64,000 nt of DNA. It comes from Actinocorallia aurantiaca (GTDB lineage Bacteria > Actinomycetota > Actinomycetes > Streptosporangiales > Streptosporangiaceae). A model generated the notes under the pieces. It did not search any database, had not been told where the DNA came from, and saw only the letters and a program-made list of their open reading frames with translations. This document shows positions 54,494-63,100 of this stretch, one piece after another. Numbering within the stretch: position 1 is the first letter of the stretch; the number at the start of each line of letters is the position of its first letter. The stretch spans positions 232,480-296,479 of the forward strand of contig NZ_BAAATZ010000019.1 of NCBI RefSeq assembly GCF_039533685.1, given 5' to 3'. A program made the translations under genes and the position numbers.

Positions 54494-55528
54494 ATGAGAA
54501 CACGAACCGCACGGCTGGCCGCCCTGGCGATCACCGCCCTGCTGTCGGTCGCGGCCTGCGGCTCGTCCGGCGACGGGAAAGACGAGAAGGGCGCCGAGGT
54601 GTCGGTCGCGCTGGCCTGGACGCCCAACACCGACCACACCGGCGTCTACGTGGCCGACAAGCTCGGCTACTTCGCCGAGCAGGGCCTCGAGCTGAAGATC
54701 ATCCCGTACGCCTCGACCGCGCCCGAGACGCTGGTCGCCCAGGGCACCGCCGACTTCGGCTTCTCCTACCAGGCGGGTGTGGCCTACGCCCAGGCCGGCG
54801 GCAACGACGTCGTCAGCGTCTTCGCCCCCAACCAGAAGGGCACCTACGTGATCGGCGTGCGCGCCGACCGCGACGACATCAAGTCGCCCAAGGACCTCGA
54901 CGGCAGGACGTACGCCGGGTTCGGCACGCCCGACGAGGGCCCCGAGCTCGAGTACGTCATCAAGCAGGACGGCGGAAAGGGCACGTTCAAGAACGTCACC
55001 CTCGACACCGCCGCCTACGAGGCGGTCTACAACGGCAAGGCGGACTTCACCATCTCCGTCGTCACCTGGGAGGTCGTCCAGGCCAAGCTCGTCGGCAAGC
55101 CCCTGAAGACCTTCGAACTCACCGACTACGGCTTCCCCGACCAGTACTCCAACCTGCTCGCGACCAGCCAGAAGTACCTGAAGGGCAACGGAGACGAGGC
55201 GCGCAAGTTCCTCTCCGCGGTGCAGAAGGGCTACGCCTACGCCGCCGACCACCCGAAGGAAGCGGCCGAGATCCTCATCGACGCCAACAAGTCCGTCTTC
55301 CCCGACCCCGAACTGGTGATCCAGAGCCAGCAGGCGCTCGTCGACGGAGGCTACCTGCGCGACGACAAGGGGCGGGTCGGCTACCAGAGCGCGGACCACT
55401 GGAGCGCCTACGGCGACTTCCTGTACGGCAACGGCCTCCTGGTCGACGGCGACGGCAAGAAGCTGAACGCCAAGCCGGACTGGTCCGCCTACTACACCAA
55501 CGACTACCTGCCGGAGGCTGCGGAATGA
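54494..55528 (+). CDS. ABC transporter substrate-binding lipoprotein (NMT1/SsuA-like)
   Basis: This encodes 344 residues from ATG 54494, with AAAGGGG six nt upstream. A lipoprotein signal ends at LSVAAC, so Cys22 is lipidated and the protein is outside the membrane. The mature part is an NMT1/THI5-like binding fold (VALAWTPNTDHTGVYVADKLGYFAEQGL), used for pyrimidine precursors, riboflavin-like compounds, nitrate or sulfonates. It begins a seven-gene operon in which every junction is a 4-nt overlap. The ligand is not predictable; TNTDH near the pocket is typical of thiamine-precursor-type proteins. Confidence 0.9.
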   Translation: MRTRTARLAALAITALLSVAACGSSGDGKDEKGAEVSVALAWTPNTDHTGVYVADKLGYFAEQGLELKIIPYASTAPETLVAQGTADFGFSYQAGVAYAQAGGNDVVSVFAPNQKGTYVIGVRADRDDIKSPKDLDGRTYAGFGTPDEGPELEYVIKQDGGKGTFKNVTLDTAAYEAVYNGKADFTISVVTWEVVQAKLVGKPLKTFELTDYGFPDQYSNLLATSQKYLKGNGDEARKFLSAVQKGYAYAADHPKEAAEILIDANKSVFPDPELVIQSQQALVDGGYLRDDKGRVGYQSADHWSAYGDFLYGNGLLVDGDGKKLNAKPDWSAYYTNDYLPEAAE

Positions 55529-56427
55529 GCCGCCATGTACGAGTGATGGTGGAGTACCTGCACCCCTGGACGAACTCCGGCGGCCTGTTCGTGGCCGCGC
55601 AGCAGGGCTGGTTCCGAGAGGCAGGGCTGGACGTCGAGCTGTCGTCGGCGGACCCGTCGCGCGGAGACTCGCTGGAATACCTCGCCAGGGGGGAGGCCGC
55701 CTTCGCGGTGTTCCCCACCAACCGGCTGTTCGTGCGCCGCGCCAGGGGCGAGCGGCTCACCGGCCTCGCGGCGATCAACCAGCGGGGCATGGAGACGATC
55801 CAGACCCACGAAGGGTCCGGCATCACCCGTCCCCGCGACCTCGAAGGCCGCCGCATCGCCTTCAACCCGACACCGCGGGGCGTCGCGATGGTCCGGCACC
55901 TGGTCGCCGCCGACGGGGGAGACCCCGACCGTATGATCACCGTCGACAGCCACCTGCGGGAACTGCGCGTCGAGGACCTGGAGGCGGGGCTCGCCGACGC
56001 CACGTTCGGCAACTACTGGGCCTGGGACGTCCTGCTCGGCAAGCCCGGCGTGTACTGGCCCGTCGACGAGATCGGCGCGCCGCCCTTCCACAGCTACCTG
56101 CTGGGGACGTCCGACGAGACGCTGGAGAACGACCCCGAACTGGTGCGGGCGTTCCTCGGCGCCGTCCGCAGGGGCTACCTGGCCGCGGTCGAGTCCCCGG
56201 AACTGGCGCTGGAGGCCTTCGAGCACTACATCCCCTATTTCCCCAAGCCGGTTCTGGAACGTTCCCTCACCCTGATCTCGGGGAGCTGGACGCACGAGGG
56301 ACGGTGGGGCACGCAGCGGGAAGAACTCCACAAGCCCTACGCCGAGTGGCTCGCGGCCAACGGGATCGTTCCGGACGCCTCCGTCTGGAAGGACGCGACG
56401 ACCGACGAGTTCCTGGAGACGGCATGA
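55525..56427 (+). CDS. Cytoplasmic NMT1/THI5-like protein (no signal peptide)
   Basis: This 300-residue protein overlaps the lipoprotein gene as ATGA. It has the same fold (VMVEYLHPWTNSGGLFVAAQQGWFREAGLDV) but starts directly with the mature-type sequence MSRHVRVMVEYL, with no export signal. It thus acts inside the cell, as an enzyme or binding subunit. Yeast THI5 is a cytosolic relative making the thiamine pyrimidine from PLP, but its Lys/His pair is not evident here (VFPTNRLFVRRARGERL at that region). A second binding protein without a signal next to an exported one is unusual. Confidence 0.88.
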   Translation: MSRHVRVMVEYLHPWTNSGGLFVAAQQGWFREAGLDVELSSADPSRGDSLEYLARGEAAFAVFPTNRLFVRRARGERLTGLAAINQRGMETIQTHEGSGITRPRDLEGRRIAFNPTPRGVAMVRHLVAADGGDPDRMITVDSHLRELRVEDLEAGLADATFGNYWAWDVLLGKPGVYWPVDEIGAPPFHSYLLGTSDETLENDPELVRAFLGAVRRGYLAAVESPELALEAFEHYIPYFPKPVLERSLTLISGSWTHEGRWGTQREELHKPYAEWLAANGIVPDASVWKDATTDEFLETA

Positions 56428-56816
56428 CCGTGCTGCCCGAGGCGGCGCGTCGGCTGTTCGACGCGCCCGAGTTCGCGGTCCTGGCGACGGGGGAGCGGCA
56501 CCAGTGCGTGATGTGGGTCGGCAGGGACGGCGACGAGCTGTTCATGGTGAGCAAGGACTTCCGGCGCCAGGTCCGCGACGTCCTCGCCGACCCCGGCGTC
56601 AGCGTGCTCGTCTACGACCGGGCCCGGCCGCAGCACTACGTCCGGGTGGAGGGCGCCGCCATGGTCGAGACCGACGGCGCGGCCGAACTGATGGACCGGC
56701 TCGCGCGCACCTACACCGGCGAGCCGCACGTCGTGACGAACCCCGCCGAGGAGGCTTCACGGACCGTGCTGCGGATCCGGCCCGAACGGGTGCTGGTCTA
56801 CGGGAGCCCCTCGTGA
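56424..56816 (+). CDS. PPOX-fold (pyridoxamine phosphate oxidase-like) protein
   Basis: This 130-residue split-barrel protein (FAVLATGERHQCVMWVGRDGDELFMVSKDFRRQ, then VSVLVYDRARPQHYVRVEGAA) is typical of small FMN or F420-binding oxidoreductases. It overlaps both neighbours by 4 nt (ATGA upstream, GTGA downstream). Placed between a THI5-like protein and a kinase, it probably modifies the imported compound. Confidence 0.9.
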   Translation: MTVLPEAARRLFDAPEFAVLATGERHQCVMWVGRDGDELFMVSKDFRRQVRDVLADPGVSVLVYDRARPQHYVRVEGAAMVETDGAAELMDRLARTYTGEPHVVTNPAEEASRTVLRIRPERVLVYGSPS

Positions 56817-57340
56817 ACGAACTCGCCGTACGCCTCAGGAGCACACCTCCCAAAGCGGGACGGACCCGGGTGATCGCCGTCGACGGCCGGTCCGGTTCCG
56901 GCAAGTCGACGCTGGCCGCCGAGCTCGCCCGCGACCTGAACGCGCCCGTCGTCAGCCTTGAGGACCTCTACGGCGGCTGGGACGGACTCGAGGACGGGGT
57001 CGACCGGCTCGTCGCCGACGTGCTGGCCCCCCTGTCCGAAGGGCGGCGGGCGCTCGTCCCGCACTACGACTGGATCGACGGGACGTGGAAGGAACCGGTC
57101 CCGCTGGACCCGCTGGAGGAACTCGTCGTGGAGGGTGTCGGCGCGGGCTGCGCACGCGCGGCCCGCTACATCAGCCTCCTCGTCTGGATGGAGCTGTCCG
57201 AGGAGGACCGCAAACAGCGCGCCTTGGAGCGTGACGGGGACATCTACGGCCCGCACTGGGAACGGTGGGCGGCGCAGGAGACGGCGATGCTCGCCCGTGA
57301 GCGGACCCCCGAACGCGCGGACGCGGTGGTGAAGCCATGA
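56813..57340 (+). CDS. Uridine kinase-like P-loop kinase
   Basis: This 175-residue kinase starts at GTG 56813 (GTGA overlap). Walker A is intact, GRSGSGKST at 25-33. VVSLEDLYGGWDGLEDGVDRL and ELVVEGVGAG follow, matching the (d)NMP/uridine-kinase-like fold. It would phosphorylate a small molecule, probably the transported substrate, trapping it in the cell. Unlike the related protein at 38492-39145 the ATP site is complete. Confidence 0.9.
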   Translation: MNELAVRLRSTPPKAGRTRVIAVDGRSGSGKSTLAAELARDLNAPVVSLEDLYGGWDGLEDGVDRLVADVLAPLSEGRRALVPHYDWIDGTWKEPVPLDPLEELVVEGVGAGCARAARYISLLVWMELSEEDRKQRALERDGDIYGPHWERWAAQETAMLARERTPERADAVVKP

Positions 57341-58095
57341 GAGCCGGACGCTGGCTTCCCCCGGCGGGGCTGATCGCGCTGCTGCTCGTCGCTTGGCAGC
57401 TGTACGCCGACCACGGCGGCCTCGGCCCCAGCGTGCTGCCGGGCCCCACCCGCATCCTGGCCCAGGGCTGGGAGCAGCGCGAAGCCCTGTGGGAGAACAC
57501 CTTGCCCACGCTGCGCGCCACGCTTCTGGGCTTCTCGCTGTCCCTGGTGGTCGCCTTCGCGCTCTCGGTGCTGATCGACCTGTCGAAGATCCTGCGCCGC
57601 GCCCTGATGCCGGTGCTGATCGTCACCCAGACCCTGCCGCTCGTCGCGATCGCGCCGCTGGTGGTGCTCTGGTTCGGGTTCGACCTGCTGCCGAAGATCC
57701 TGCTGGTGGCCTTCGTGACCTTCTTCTCGATCACCGTGAGCCTAGTCGAGGGCTACGCGGCGACCGACCGGGACAGCGAAGTCCTGCTCCGCACGATGGG
57801 CGCCGGACGGCGGCGGGTCTTCTGGAGCCTGCGGCTGCCGACCGCGCTGCCGTTCTTCTTCGCCGGGCTGCGGATCTCGATCACCTACGCCGTCGTCGGA
57901 GCGATCTTCGCCGAGTACGCCGGGGCGACGGCCGGGCTCGGCATCTACATCCAGAACGCGAAGAACTCCTTCCGGACCGACCTGGTGCTGGCCGCCGTGG
58001 GAGTCAGCGCCGCGCTGACCCTCGCGCTGTTCGCGCTCACCTTCCTCGTCGAACGGATCGTCACACCGTGGAACAGGGCGGGGAAGCGGACATGA
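57337..58095 (+). CDS. ABC transporter permease
   Basis: This 252-residue membrane protein has six hydrophobic helices (LPPAGLIALLLVAWQLY is the first). The permease coupling loop is EGYAATDRDSEVLLRTMGAGRRRVFWSLRLPTALP, an EAA-type loop that contacts the ATPase. It belongs to the SsuC/TauC/ThiX family. The gene overlaps its neighbours as ATGA on both sides. Confidence 0.93.
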   Translation: MRAGRWLPPAGLIALLLVAWQLYADHGGLGPSVLPGPTRILAQGWEQREALWENTLPTLRATLLGFSLSLVVAFALSVLIDLSKILRRALMPVLIVTQTLPLVAIAPLVVLWFGFDLLPKILLVAFVTFFSITVSLVEGYAATDRDSEVLLRTMGAGRRRVFWSLRLPTALPFFFAGLRISITYAVVGAIFAEYAGATAGLGIYIQNAKNSFRTDLVLAAVGVSAALTLALFALTFLVERIVTPWNRAGKRT

Positions 58096-58841
58096 GCAAG
58101 GTCGAGATCCGGAACCTGAACCGTTCCTTCGACGGGGTGCCCGTCCTGAAAGACCTCTCCCTCGACGTGGGGGAGGGCGAGTTCGTCTCCATCCTCGGGC
58201 CGAGCGGCAGCGGGAAGTCCACCACCTTCTCCGTGCTGACCGGGGCGCTGCCTCCGTCGTCCGGAGAGGTCCTGGTGGACGGCAAGCCGCTCGCCCAGCA
58301 GCCCGGACGCTTCGCCTACATGCCCCAGAAGGACGCGCTGCTGCCCTGGCGCCGGGTCATGGACAACGCGACACTCGGCTTGGAGGTCGCCGGCGTCCGC
58401 CGGAAGGAGGCTCGCCGACGGGTCGAGCCACTGCTGGAGACCTTCGGCCTGGCCGGATACGAGCGTTCGTACCCCGCCCAGCTGTCCGGAGGGATGCGCC
58501 AGCGCACCGCCCTGCTGCGCACCGTCGTCCAGGAACGCGAGGTCCTCCTGCTCGACGAGCCGTTCGGCGCCCTGGACGCGCTGACCCGGGCCCGCATGCA
58601 GCAGTGGATCGAGCGGATCTGGGAGAAGCACCGCTGGACCGTCCTGCTCATCACCCACGACGTCCGCGAATCGATCTTCCTGTCGGACCGGATCTACGTG
58701 TTCTCACCACGCCCCGCTACCGTGGTCAAGTCCGTGGAGGTGGACCTCCCGCGCCCCCGCACCCTGGCGACGTTCAGCGACCCGGCCTTCACCCGGATCG
58801 AGACCGAACTCCTGGAAACCCTCCTGGGGGAGGAGCAATGA
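58092..58841 (+). CDS. ABC transporter ATP-binding protein
   Basis: This 249-residue ATPase has Walker A GPSGSGKST, Q-loop YMPQKDALLPW, signature LSGGMRQR and Walker B VLLLDEPFGALDAL, with His switch in LITHDV. It powers import with the permease at 57337 and the lipoprotein at 54494, as in Ssu/Tau/Thi-type importers. Confidence 0.95.
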   Translation: MSKVEIRNLNRSFDGVPVLKDLSLDVGEGEFVSILGPSGSGKSTTFSVLTGALPPSSGEVLVDGKPLAQQPGRFAYMPQKDALLPWRRVMDNATLGLEVAGVRRKEARRRVEPLLETFGLAGYERSYPAQLSGGMRQRTALLRTVVQEREVLLLDEPFGALDALTRARMQQWIERIWEKHRWTVLLITHDVRESIFLSDRIYVFSPRPATVVKSVEVDLPRPRTLATFSDPAFTRIETELLETLLGEEQ

Positions 58842-59692
58842 GCGAACGCATCAGCCTGATCTCCCCGTCCGAACTCGCGGGCCGACTCTCCGACCCCTCC
58901 CTCCGGGTCTTCGACGCCACCGTCCGGCTCGTCCGCCCGCCCGGCGGCGGTCCGTACACTCCGGAAAGCGGCCGCGCCACGTACAAGGAGGCACACGTCC
59001 CGGGAGCATCCTTCGCCGATCTCGTGGGCGACCTGGCGGCCCCCGCCCCGCTGCCTTTCGCTCTGCCTGCGGCCTCCCGCTTCGCCGAGTCCGCGGGCAG
59101 GCTGGGCATCGGCCCCGGAACGAAGGTCGTGGTCTACACCCAGGAGTCACCGATGTGGGCGACCCGCCTGTGGTGGCTGCTGCGCTACTTCGGCTTCGAC
59201 GACGTGAGCGTCCTCGACGGCGGCCTGCCCGCCTGGCGCGCCGCCGGCCTGCCCCTCGACTCGACCCCTCGGGCGTACCCCGGCACGTCGTTCACCGCGG
59301 CCCCCCGCCCGGAACTCCTGGCCCGGCGCTCCGACGTGGAACAGATCGTCGCCTCCGGCTCCTCCTGCCTTCTGAACGCCCTGGCACCGGAGGTCTTCCG
59401 AGGAGAGGGCACGACGTCCTACAGCCGTCCCGGCAGAATCCCCGGGAGCCTCAACAGCCCGGCCAAGAACCTGCTCGACGAGAACGGGTGCTTCCTGCCT
59501 CGGGAAGAACTCGCCGCCCGCCTGGCCGACCCCCTGGAAGAACCCTCCCTGGTGGCCTACTGCGGCGGCGGCATCTCGGCCACCATCGTCGTCTTCGCCC
59601 TGTCGCTCCTGGGGCGCGACGACGTCCGCCTCTATGACGGCTCCCTCGCCGAATGGTCGGCGGACCCGTCGCTGCCCCTGACTCTCGGCTGA
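58838..59692 (+). CDS. Two-domain rhodanese (sulfurtransferase)
   Basis: This 284-residue protein has two rhodanese domains. The N-terminal one (VFDATVRLVRPP to FDDVSVLDGGLPAW) is inactive-type. The C-terminal one has the catalytic Cys at about residue 242 in LVAYCGGGISA, a slight variant of the CGSGVTA loop of thiosulfate/mercaptopyruvate sulfurtransferases. It ends the operon through an ATGA overlap, so sulfur transfer is tied to the imported compound. A small hairpin over the stop codon follows. Confidence 0.92.
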   Translation: MSERISLISPSELAGRLSDPSLRVFDATVRLVRPPGGGPYTPESGRATYKEAHVPGASFADLVGDLAAPAPLPFALPAASRFAESAGRLGIGPGTKVVVYTQESPMWATRLWWLLRYFGFDDVSVLDGGLPAWRAAGLPLDSTPRAYPGTSFTAAPRPELLARRSDVEQIVASGSSCLLNALAPEVFRGEGTTSYSRPGRIPGSLNSPAKNLLDENGCFLPREELAARLADPLEEPSLVAYCGGGISATIVVFALSLLGRDDVRLYDGSLAEWSADPSLPLTLG

Positions 59693-59704
59693 GATCTTCT
59701 CAGC
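59688..59704. terminator. Small hairpin shared by two convergent stop codons
   Basis: GCTGAG (59688-59693) pairs with CTCAGC (59699-59704) over a 5-nt loop. The stop codons of the rhodanese and cupin genes lie inside the two arms. It is short and may act only as a weak terminator. Confidence 0.45.
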
Positions 59705-60086
59705 TGTGCTCCTCCGCGAGGTCGGCTTCCTTCTTGGTGTGGTGGACGGTGCCGTCCGAGTGCTCGGGCGGGCCGTACACCGTGTAGAGGATCAGGGGGT
59801 TGACGCCGGTGTTGACGAAGTTGTGCCGGGTTCCGGCGGGGACGGCGACGAGGTCCCCCTGGGCGACCTCGCGGACCTCGCCGTCGACGCGGGCCTCGCC
59901 GGTTCCGGAGACGAACGTCAGGATCTGGTCGTTCTCCTCGTGGACCTCGTCCCCGATCTCGCCGCCCGGCGGGATGGTCATGATGACCAGCTGGCTGTGC
60001 TGCCCGGTCCACAGGACGCGGCGGAAGTCGGCACTCTCCTCGGCGACGGTGGCGATGGTGAAGTGCTGCACTGTATCTCCTGACAT
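59700..60086 (-). CDS. Cupin-domain protein
   Basis: This 128-residue protein forms a single cupin barrel. PPGGEIGDEVHEENDQ includes the metal-binding His and Glu of motif 1, and GDLVAVPAGTRHNFVN is motif 2 with its His. It may bind a metal and be an isomerase or dioxygenase-type enzyme, or a sensor. Start ATG at 60086. It is convergent with the rhodanese gene and divergent from the F420-type gene. Confidence 0.9.
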   Translation of the reverse strand: MSGDTVQHFTIATVAEESADFRRVLWTGQHSQLVIMTIPPGGEIGDEVHEENDQILTFVSGTGEARVDGEVREVAQGDLVAVPAGTRHNFVNTGVNPLILYTVYGPPEHSDGTVHHTKKEADLAEEHS

Positions 60087-60259
60087 ATCGGGTGATCAGA
60101 TGCCGCACTGTTACCCCGGCCCGGTGGCCGGTAGTCGCGAAAAGGTCCCGGAGTGATCGACGACGCACTCCGGAGGAGGCGGAGGTCCCCGTCCCGCCGG
60201 ACCAACGCCCCTGTCCTCCGGAGGCGTACAGTGCGACCATCGGGGAAAGGAGGTGCGGT

Positions 60260-60772
60260 ATGGCACGCGGAGCGAAAGGACAGGCCCGCCACGGCGGTCT
60301 GCTCTACCGGTTCAAAAGGTGGATGTATCCGGCGGGCCGTCCGAACCTCCTCGCCCGGCTGCTGAACAAGTTGTCGGCTCTCCAGTACTCCCGCGGGATC
60401 CTCGTCCCCCGCAACTGGATGACACTCGAGGTGCGGGGGCGCCGCACCGGCAGGCTCCTCTCCTTCCCGGTCGTCGTGGCCGACCACGAGGGAGAGCGCT
60501 ACCTGGTGTCGATGCTCGGCGAGCAGGCGCACTGGGTGCGCAACGTCCGCGCGGCGCGAGACCGTGCCGTCCTGCGCCACGGCCGCCGCGAACCCGTGCG
60601 CCTGGAGGAGGTCGAGGTCTCGGCCCGTCCGCCGATCCTGCGCCGTTACCTCGATCTCGCGCCGGGCGCCCGGCCTCACGTGCCGGTGGACCGCAAGGCC
60701 CCGCTGGAGGAGTTCGCGGCCGTCGCCGGAGACTTTCCGGTCTTCCGCGTCGTCGCGGAGCCGCGGCGCTGA
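60260..60772 (+). CDS. F420-type nitroreductase-family (Ddn-like) protein
   Basis: This encodes 170 residues from ATG 60260, with AAAGGAGGTG upstream. Segments are LEVRGRRTGRLLSFPVVVADHEGERYLVSMLGEQAHWVRNVRA, which bind the deazaflavin in this family. A basic N-terminus (YRFKRWMYPAGRP) may attach it to the membrane. It would reduce a quinone or xenobiotic with F420H2. It is convergent with the TetR gene, four nt apart. Confidence 0.9.
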   Translation: MARGAKGQARHGGLLYRFKRWMYPAGRPNLLARLLNKLSALQYSRGILVPRNWMTLEVRGRRTGRLLSFPVVVADHEGERYLVSMLGEQAHWVRNVRAARDRAVLRHGRREPVRLEEVEVSARPPILRRYLDLAPGARPHVPVDRKAPLEEFAAVAGDFPVFRVVAEPRR

Positions 60773-60776
60773 GCGG

Positions 60777-61394
60777 TCATCGGCCGATGTAGCGGATGAT
60801 CAGTTCGGTCAGTTCGTCGACCATGCGGTCGTGGGGGATGGGCGGGCGGTCCAGGACGTAGCGGATCGACAGCTGGCCCACGGTCTCGGTGAGGATCCAG
60901 AGGGCGGTGTTCACGTCCAGGCCGGGGCGGAAGCGGTCGCGGTTGAGCAGCAGGTAGATGCGGACCATGTCGGCAAGGCGCTGCTGGAGCGCGGCGAGTT
61001 TGTCGAAGGGGCCCAGTCGGGGGACCTGCTCGACGACGATGCGCAGCAGGTCGGCGTCCTCTTCCAGGAGCCGGAGCTGGGCCTCCAGCAGGGCCCGGCC
61101 GCCGGCCTGCCACGGTTCGGACACGGCGGCCTCGATCTCCTCGCCGAGCCTCTCGGCGAGGCGGTCGGCGAAGCGGTCCAGGACCGCCACCACGATCGCG
61201 TCCTTGTTCGGGAAGTACTGGTAGAGCGAGCCGTTGCTGATGCCGGCGGCGGCCGCGATGCGGTTGGTGGACGCGCCGTCGTATCCGCGCTCGGACAGAA
61301 CGCGAGTAGCGGCGTCCAGGATCCGCTCCACGGTGCGACGTGAACGCTCCTGGCGGGGGATTTTCCGGGGTGAGTTCCCAGGCGGGGAGGGCAT
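60777..61394 (-). CDS. TetR-family regulator of the MpaB-type oxygenase
   Basis: This 205-residue regulator has the helix-turn-helix ASTNRIAAAAGISNGSLYQY at about residues 40-59, preceded by RQERSRRTVERILDAATRVL. The C-terminal domain is a helical ligand pocket. A TAAGC-GACT-GCTTA site (61422-61435) lies between it and the divergent oxygenase gene, and should be its operator controlling both. The ligand is unknown. Confidence 0.92.
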   Translation of the reverse strand: MPSPPGNSPRKIPRQERSRRTVERILDAATRVLSERGYDGASTNRIAAAAGISNGSLYQYFPNKDAIVVAVLDRFADRLAERLGEEIEAAVSEPWQAGGRALLEAQLRLLEEDADLLRIVVEQVPRLGPFDKLAALQQRLADMVRIYLLLNRDRFRPGLDVNTALWILTETVGQLSIRYVLDRPPIPHDRMVDELTELIIRYIGR

Positions 61395-61421
61395 TGCGGC
61401 CCGCTTTCCGAATGCGACTTG

Positions 61422-61435
61422 TAAGCGACTGCTTA
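61422..61435. promoter_or_regulatory. Probable TetR operator
   Basis: The inverted repeat TAAGC-N4-GCTTA lies 28 nt from the TetR start and 50 nt from the oxygenase start. It is the only clear palindrome in the divergent region and lies in a locally AT-rich stretch. Confidence 0.65.
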
Positions 61436-61484
61436 TTCGCGTTTAGCTTAACGGGAAAGAACCCCGTCACCGGAAGGACGAGCG

Positions 61485-62429
61485 ATGAGTCTGCTCGAGG
61501 AAGGCGATTCTCCCGAGGCCGCCACGCGGCCGCTCTCCGGCGGTCCGGCGACCGTCCGGAAGGCGGAGGGGGAAGTCGAACCGTTCGGCCCGGGCTCCCT
61601 GCTGTGGGACCAGTTCGGCCTGTACACCTCGGCGCTCGCCGGGAACAGCGTGTTCATCCTCCAGGCCATGCACCCGGCGATCGGCACCGTCGTCGACCAG
61701 CTGTCCAGCTTCCGCACCGACCCCGTCGGACGCGCGAGGCGCAGCTTCGCCTCGGTGCAGACCTGGATCTACGGCGGCGAGACCGCGATCGAGGAGGGCA
61801 GGCGCCTCCGGGAGATGCACAAGCCCCTCAGCGCCGTGGACGAGCACGGCGTGAGCCACCACGCCCTGTCGGCCGAGCCGTGGGCCTGGGTCCACCTGAC
61901 CGGCTTCTACGCCGCCGTCACCGCGCCCCGCTACTTCTCGACGGAACCGATGACCCCGCAGAAGGAACAGCAGATCTTCGACGAGTTCATGCGGCTGGGA
62001 CGCATCCTGCGGGTGCCCGAGCGCATGCTCCCGGCGACGATCCCGGACTACTGGCGCTACTTCGACGCGATGGTCGCCGACACCCTCGTCCCCCACAAGG
62101 TGGCGCTCGAGGTCCTGGACGCGATGGACAAGGTCCCGCCCGGTATCCCCGCCCAGCTGCGTCCGGCTCTGGCCCCCATGATGGCGGTGGTCGGCAACCT
62201 GGGCCGCTTCATCACCACCGGCACCCTCCCCCCGGCCGCCCGCGAAAAACTGGGCCTGACCTGGACCTCCCGGGACGACCGCAACCTGCGCATCATCGGC
62301 CAGACCATCGCCCGAACCACCCCCCTCCTCCCCGAGCGCCTCCGCTACATGCCCATCGCCTACCGTGCCCGCGAGGCCGCCCGCGCCAAGGAACGCCTGG
62401 ACCACGCCCTGGTGACCCGCCCCCTGTGA
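61485..62429 (+). CDS. MpaB-family (DUF2236) oxygenase
   Basis: This 314-residue protein has LLWDQFGLYTSALAGNSVFILQAMHPAIGTVVDQ near its start, the helical DUF2236 core with a conserved His (MHP), and further candidate heme or metal ligands in EPWAWVHLTGF. Family members include latex-cleaving oxygenase (Lcp) relatives and the MpaB oxygenase of mycophenolic acid synthesis. It likely uses heme b with molecular oxygen on a hydrophobic substrate. It is divergent from a TetR gene with an operator between them. A hairpin terminator follows. Confidence 0.9.
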   Translation: MSLLEEGDSPEAATRPLSGGPATVRKAEGEVEPFGPGSLLWDQFGLYTSALAGNSVFILQAMHPAIGTVVDQLSSFRTDPVGRARRSFASVQTWIYGGETAIEEGRRLREMHKPLSAVDEHGVSHHALSAEPWAWVHLTGFYAAVTAPRYFSTEPMTPQKEQQIFDEFMRLGRILRVPERMLPATIPDYWRYFDAMVADTLVPHKVALEVLDAMDKVPPGIPAQLRPALAPMMAVVGNLGRFITTGTLPPAAREKLGLTWTSRDDRNLRIIGQTIARTTPLLPERLRYMPIAYRAREAARAKERLDHALVTRPL

Positions 62430-62437
62430 TGCCCTCC

Positions 62438-62463
62438 CCCGGCGGAGCCACTGCTCCGCCGGG
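62438..62463. terminator. Hairpin terminator after the oxygenase gene
   Basis: Perfect 11-bp arms (62438-62448 and 62453-62463) with loop CACT, nine nt after the stop codon. Confidence 0.82.
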
Positions 62464-62555
62464 CCGGAGAAATCCCTGACCTGGGGCTGGAAGACAGACC
62501 GGTTCGTAGACGCCCTGGACCACCCACCCAGGGGAACGGCTGCCGCTTCGGCGAG

Positions 62556-62987
62556 TCAGGCGGGACGGGAGGGCTGGCGGCGCAGCGTGAGGCGGAGGGC
62601 CGGGGTCGTCGCGGCGGGGGGCGAGGGGAAGTAGGCGAACAGGTCGCAGTAGTGAGGGGATCCGGGGAGCTCCACGCGGTAGCAGAGGGGGAAGGGGTCC
62701 TGCCAGTGCACGCGGACGACGTCTCTTCCCGGGCCGAAGTGAGGGGTCAGGTCCGCGGGGGTGACGGGGGCCGTCCCGGCCGGGATCAGTTCCAGGATGA
62801 ACAGCTCTCCGGAGCGTTCGGAGACCCGCAGGGAACCGGTGCCGGGAGGGGGTGGTTCCACGAGGAAATCGTTGAAGTGGGCGACGAGGCTTCCCTGGAT
62901 TCCCAGGACGGACAGGACGGTCGTCGACCGGGAGGAAGGGATCTCGCACAGGCGCTCCGCCCAGTGCCTCAGGACCTCGGCGTTCAT
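62556..62987 (-). CDS. Hypothetical protein, 143 residues
   Basis: Start ATG 62987. No signal peptide or membrane helix is visible. The pattern LGIQGSLVAHFNDFLVEPP, LFILELIPAG and VVRVHWQDPFPLCYRVEL suggests a mostly beta protein. I do not recognise a family. It is a single gene between the oxygenase and the CitE-like lyase, and 113 nt separate it from the latter. Confidence 0.7.
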   Translation of the reverse strand: MNAEVLRHWAERLCEIPSSRSTTVLSVLGIQGSLVAHFNDFLVEPPPPGTGSLRVSERSGELFILELIPAGTAPVTPADLTPHFGPGRDVVRVHWQDPFPLCYRVELPGSPHYCDLFAYFPSPPAATTPALRLTLRRQPSRPA

Positions 62988-63100
62988 TCACACCTCCTCG
63001 GGCGATTCTCGCAGGAAGGTGTCCGGCGGGCCGGGGATCGCCGAAGGAGGAGCCCGCCGACGCGGGGTCGGCGGACTCCGGGTTCTCCCGACGGGTCAGG

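Noticed and set aside
55525..56427. Bacterial THI5 (HMP-phosphate synthase)
   Set aside because: The fold and missing signal peptide fit, but the Lys/His active-site pair of THI5 is not visible in the corresponding segment. Kept only as a distant possibility.
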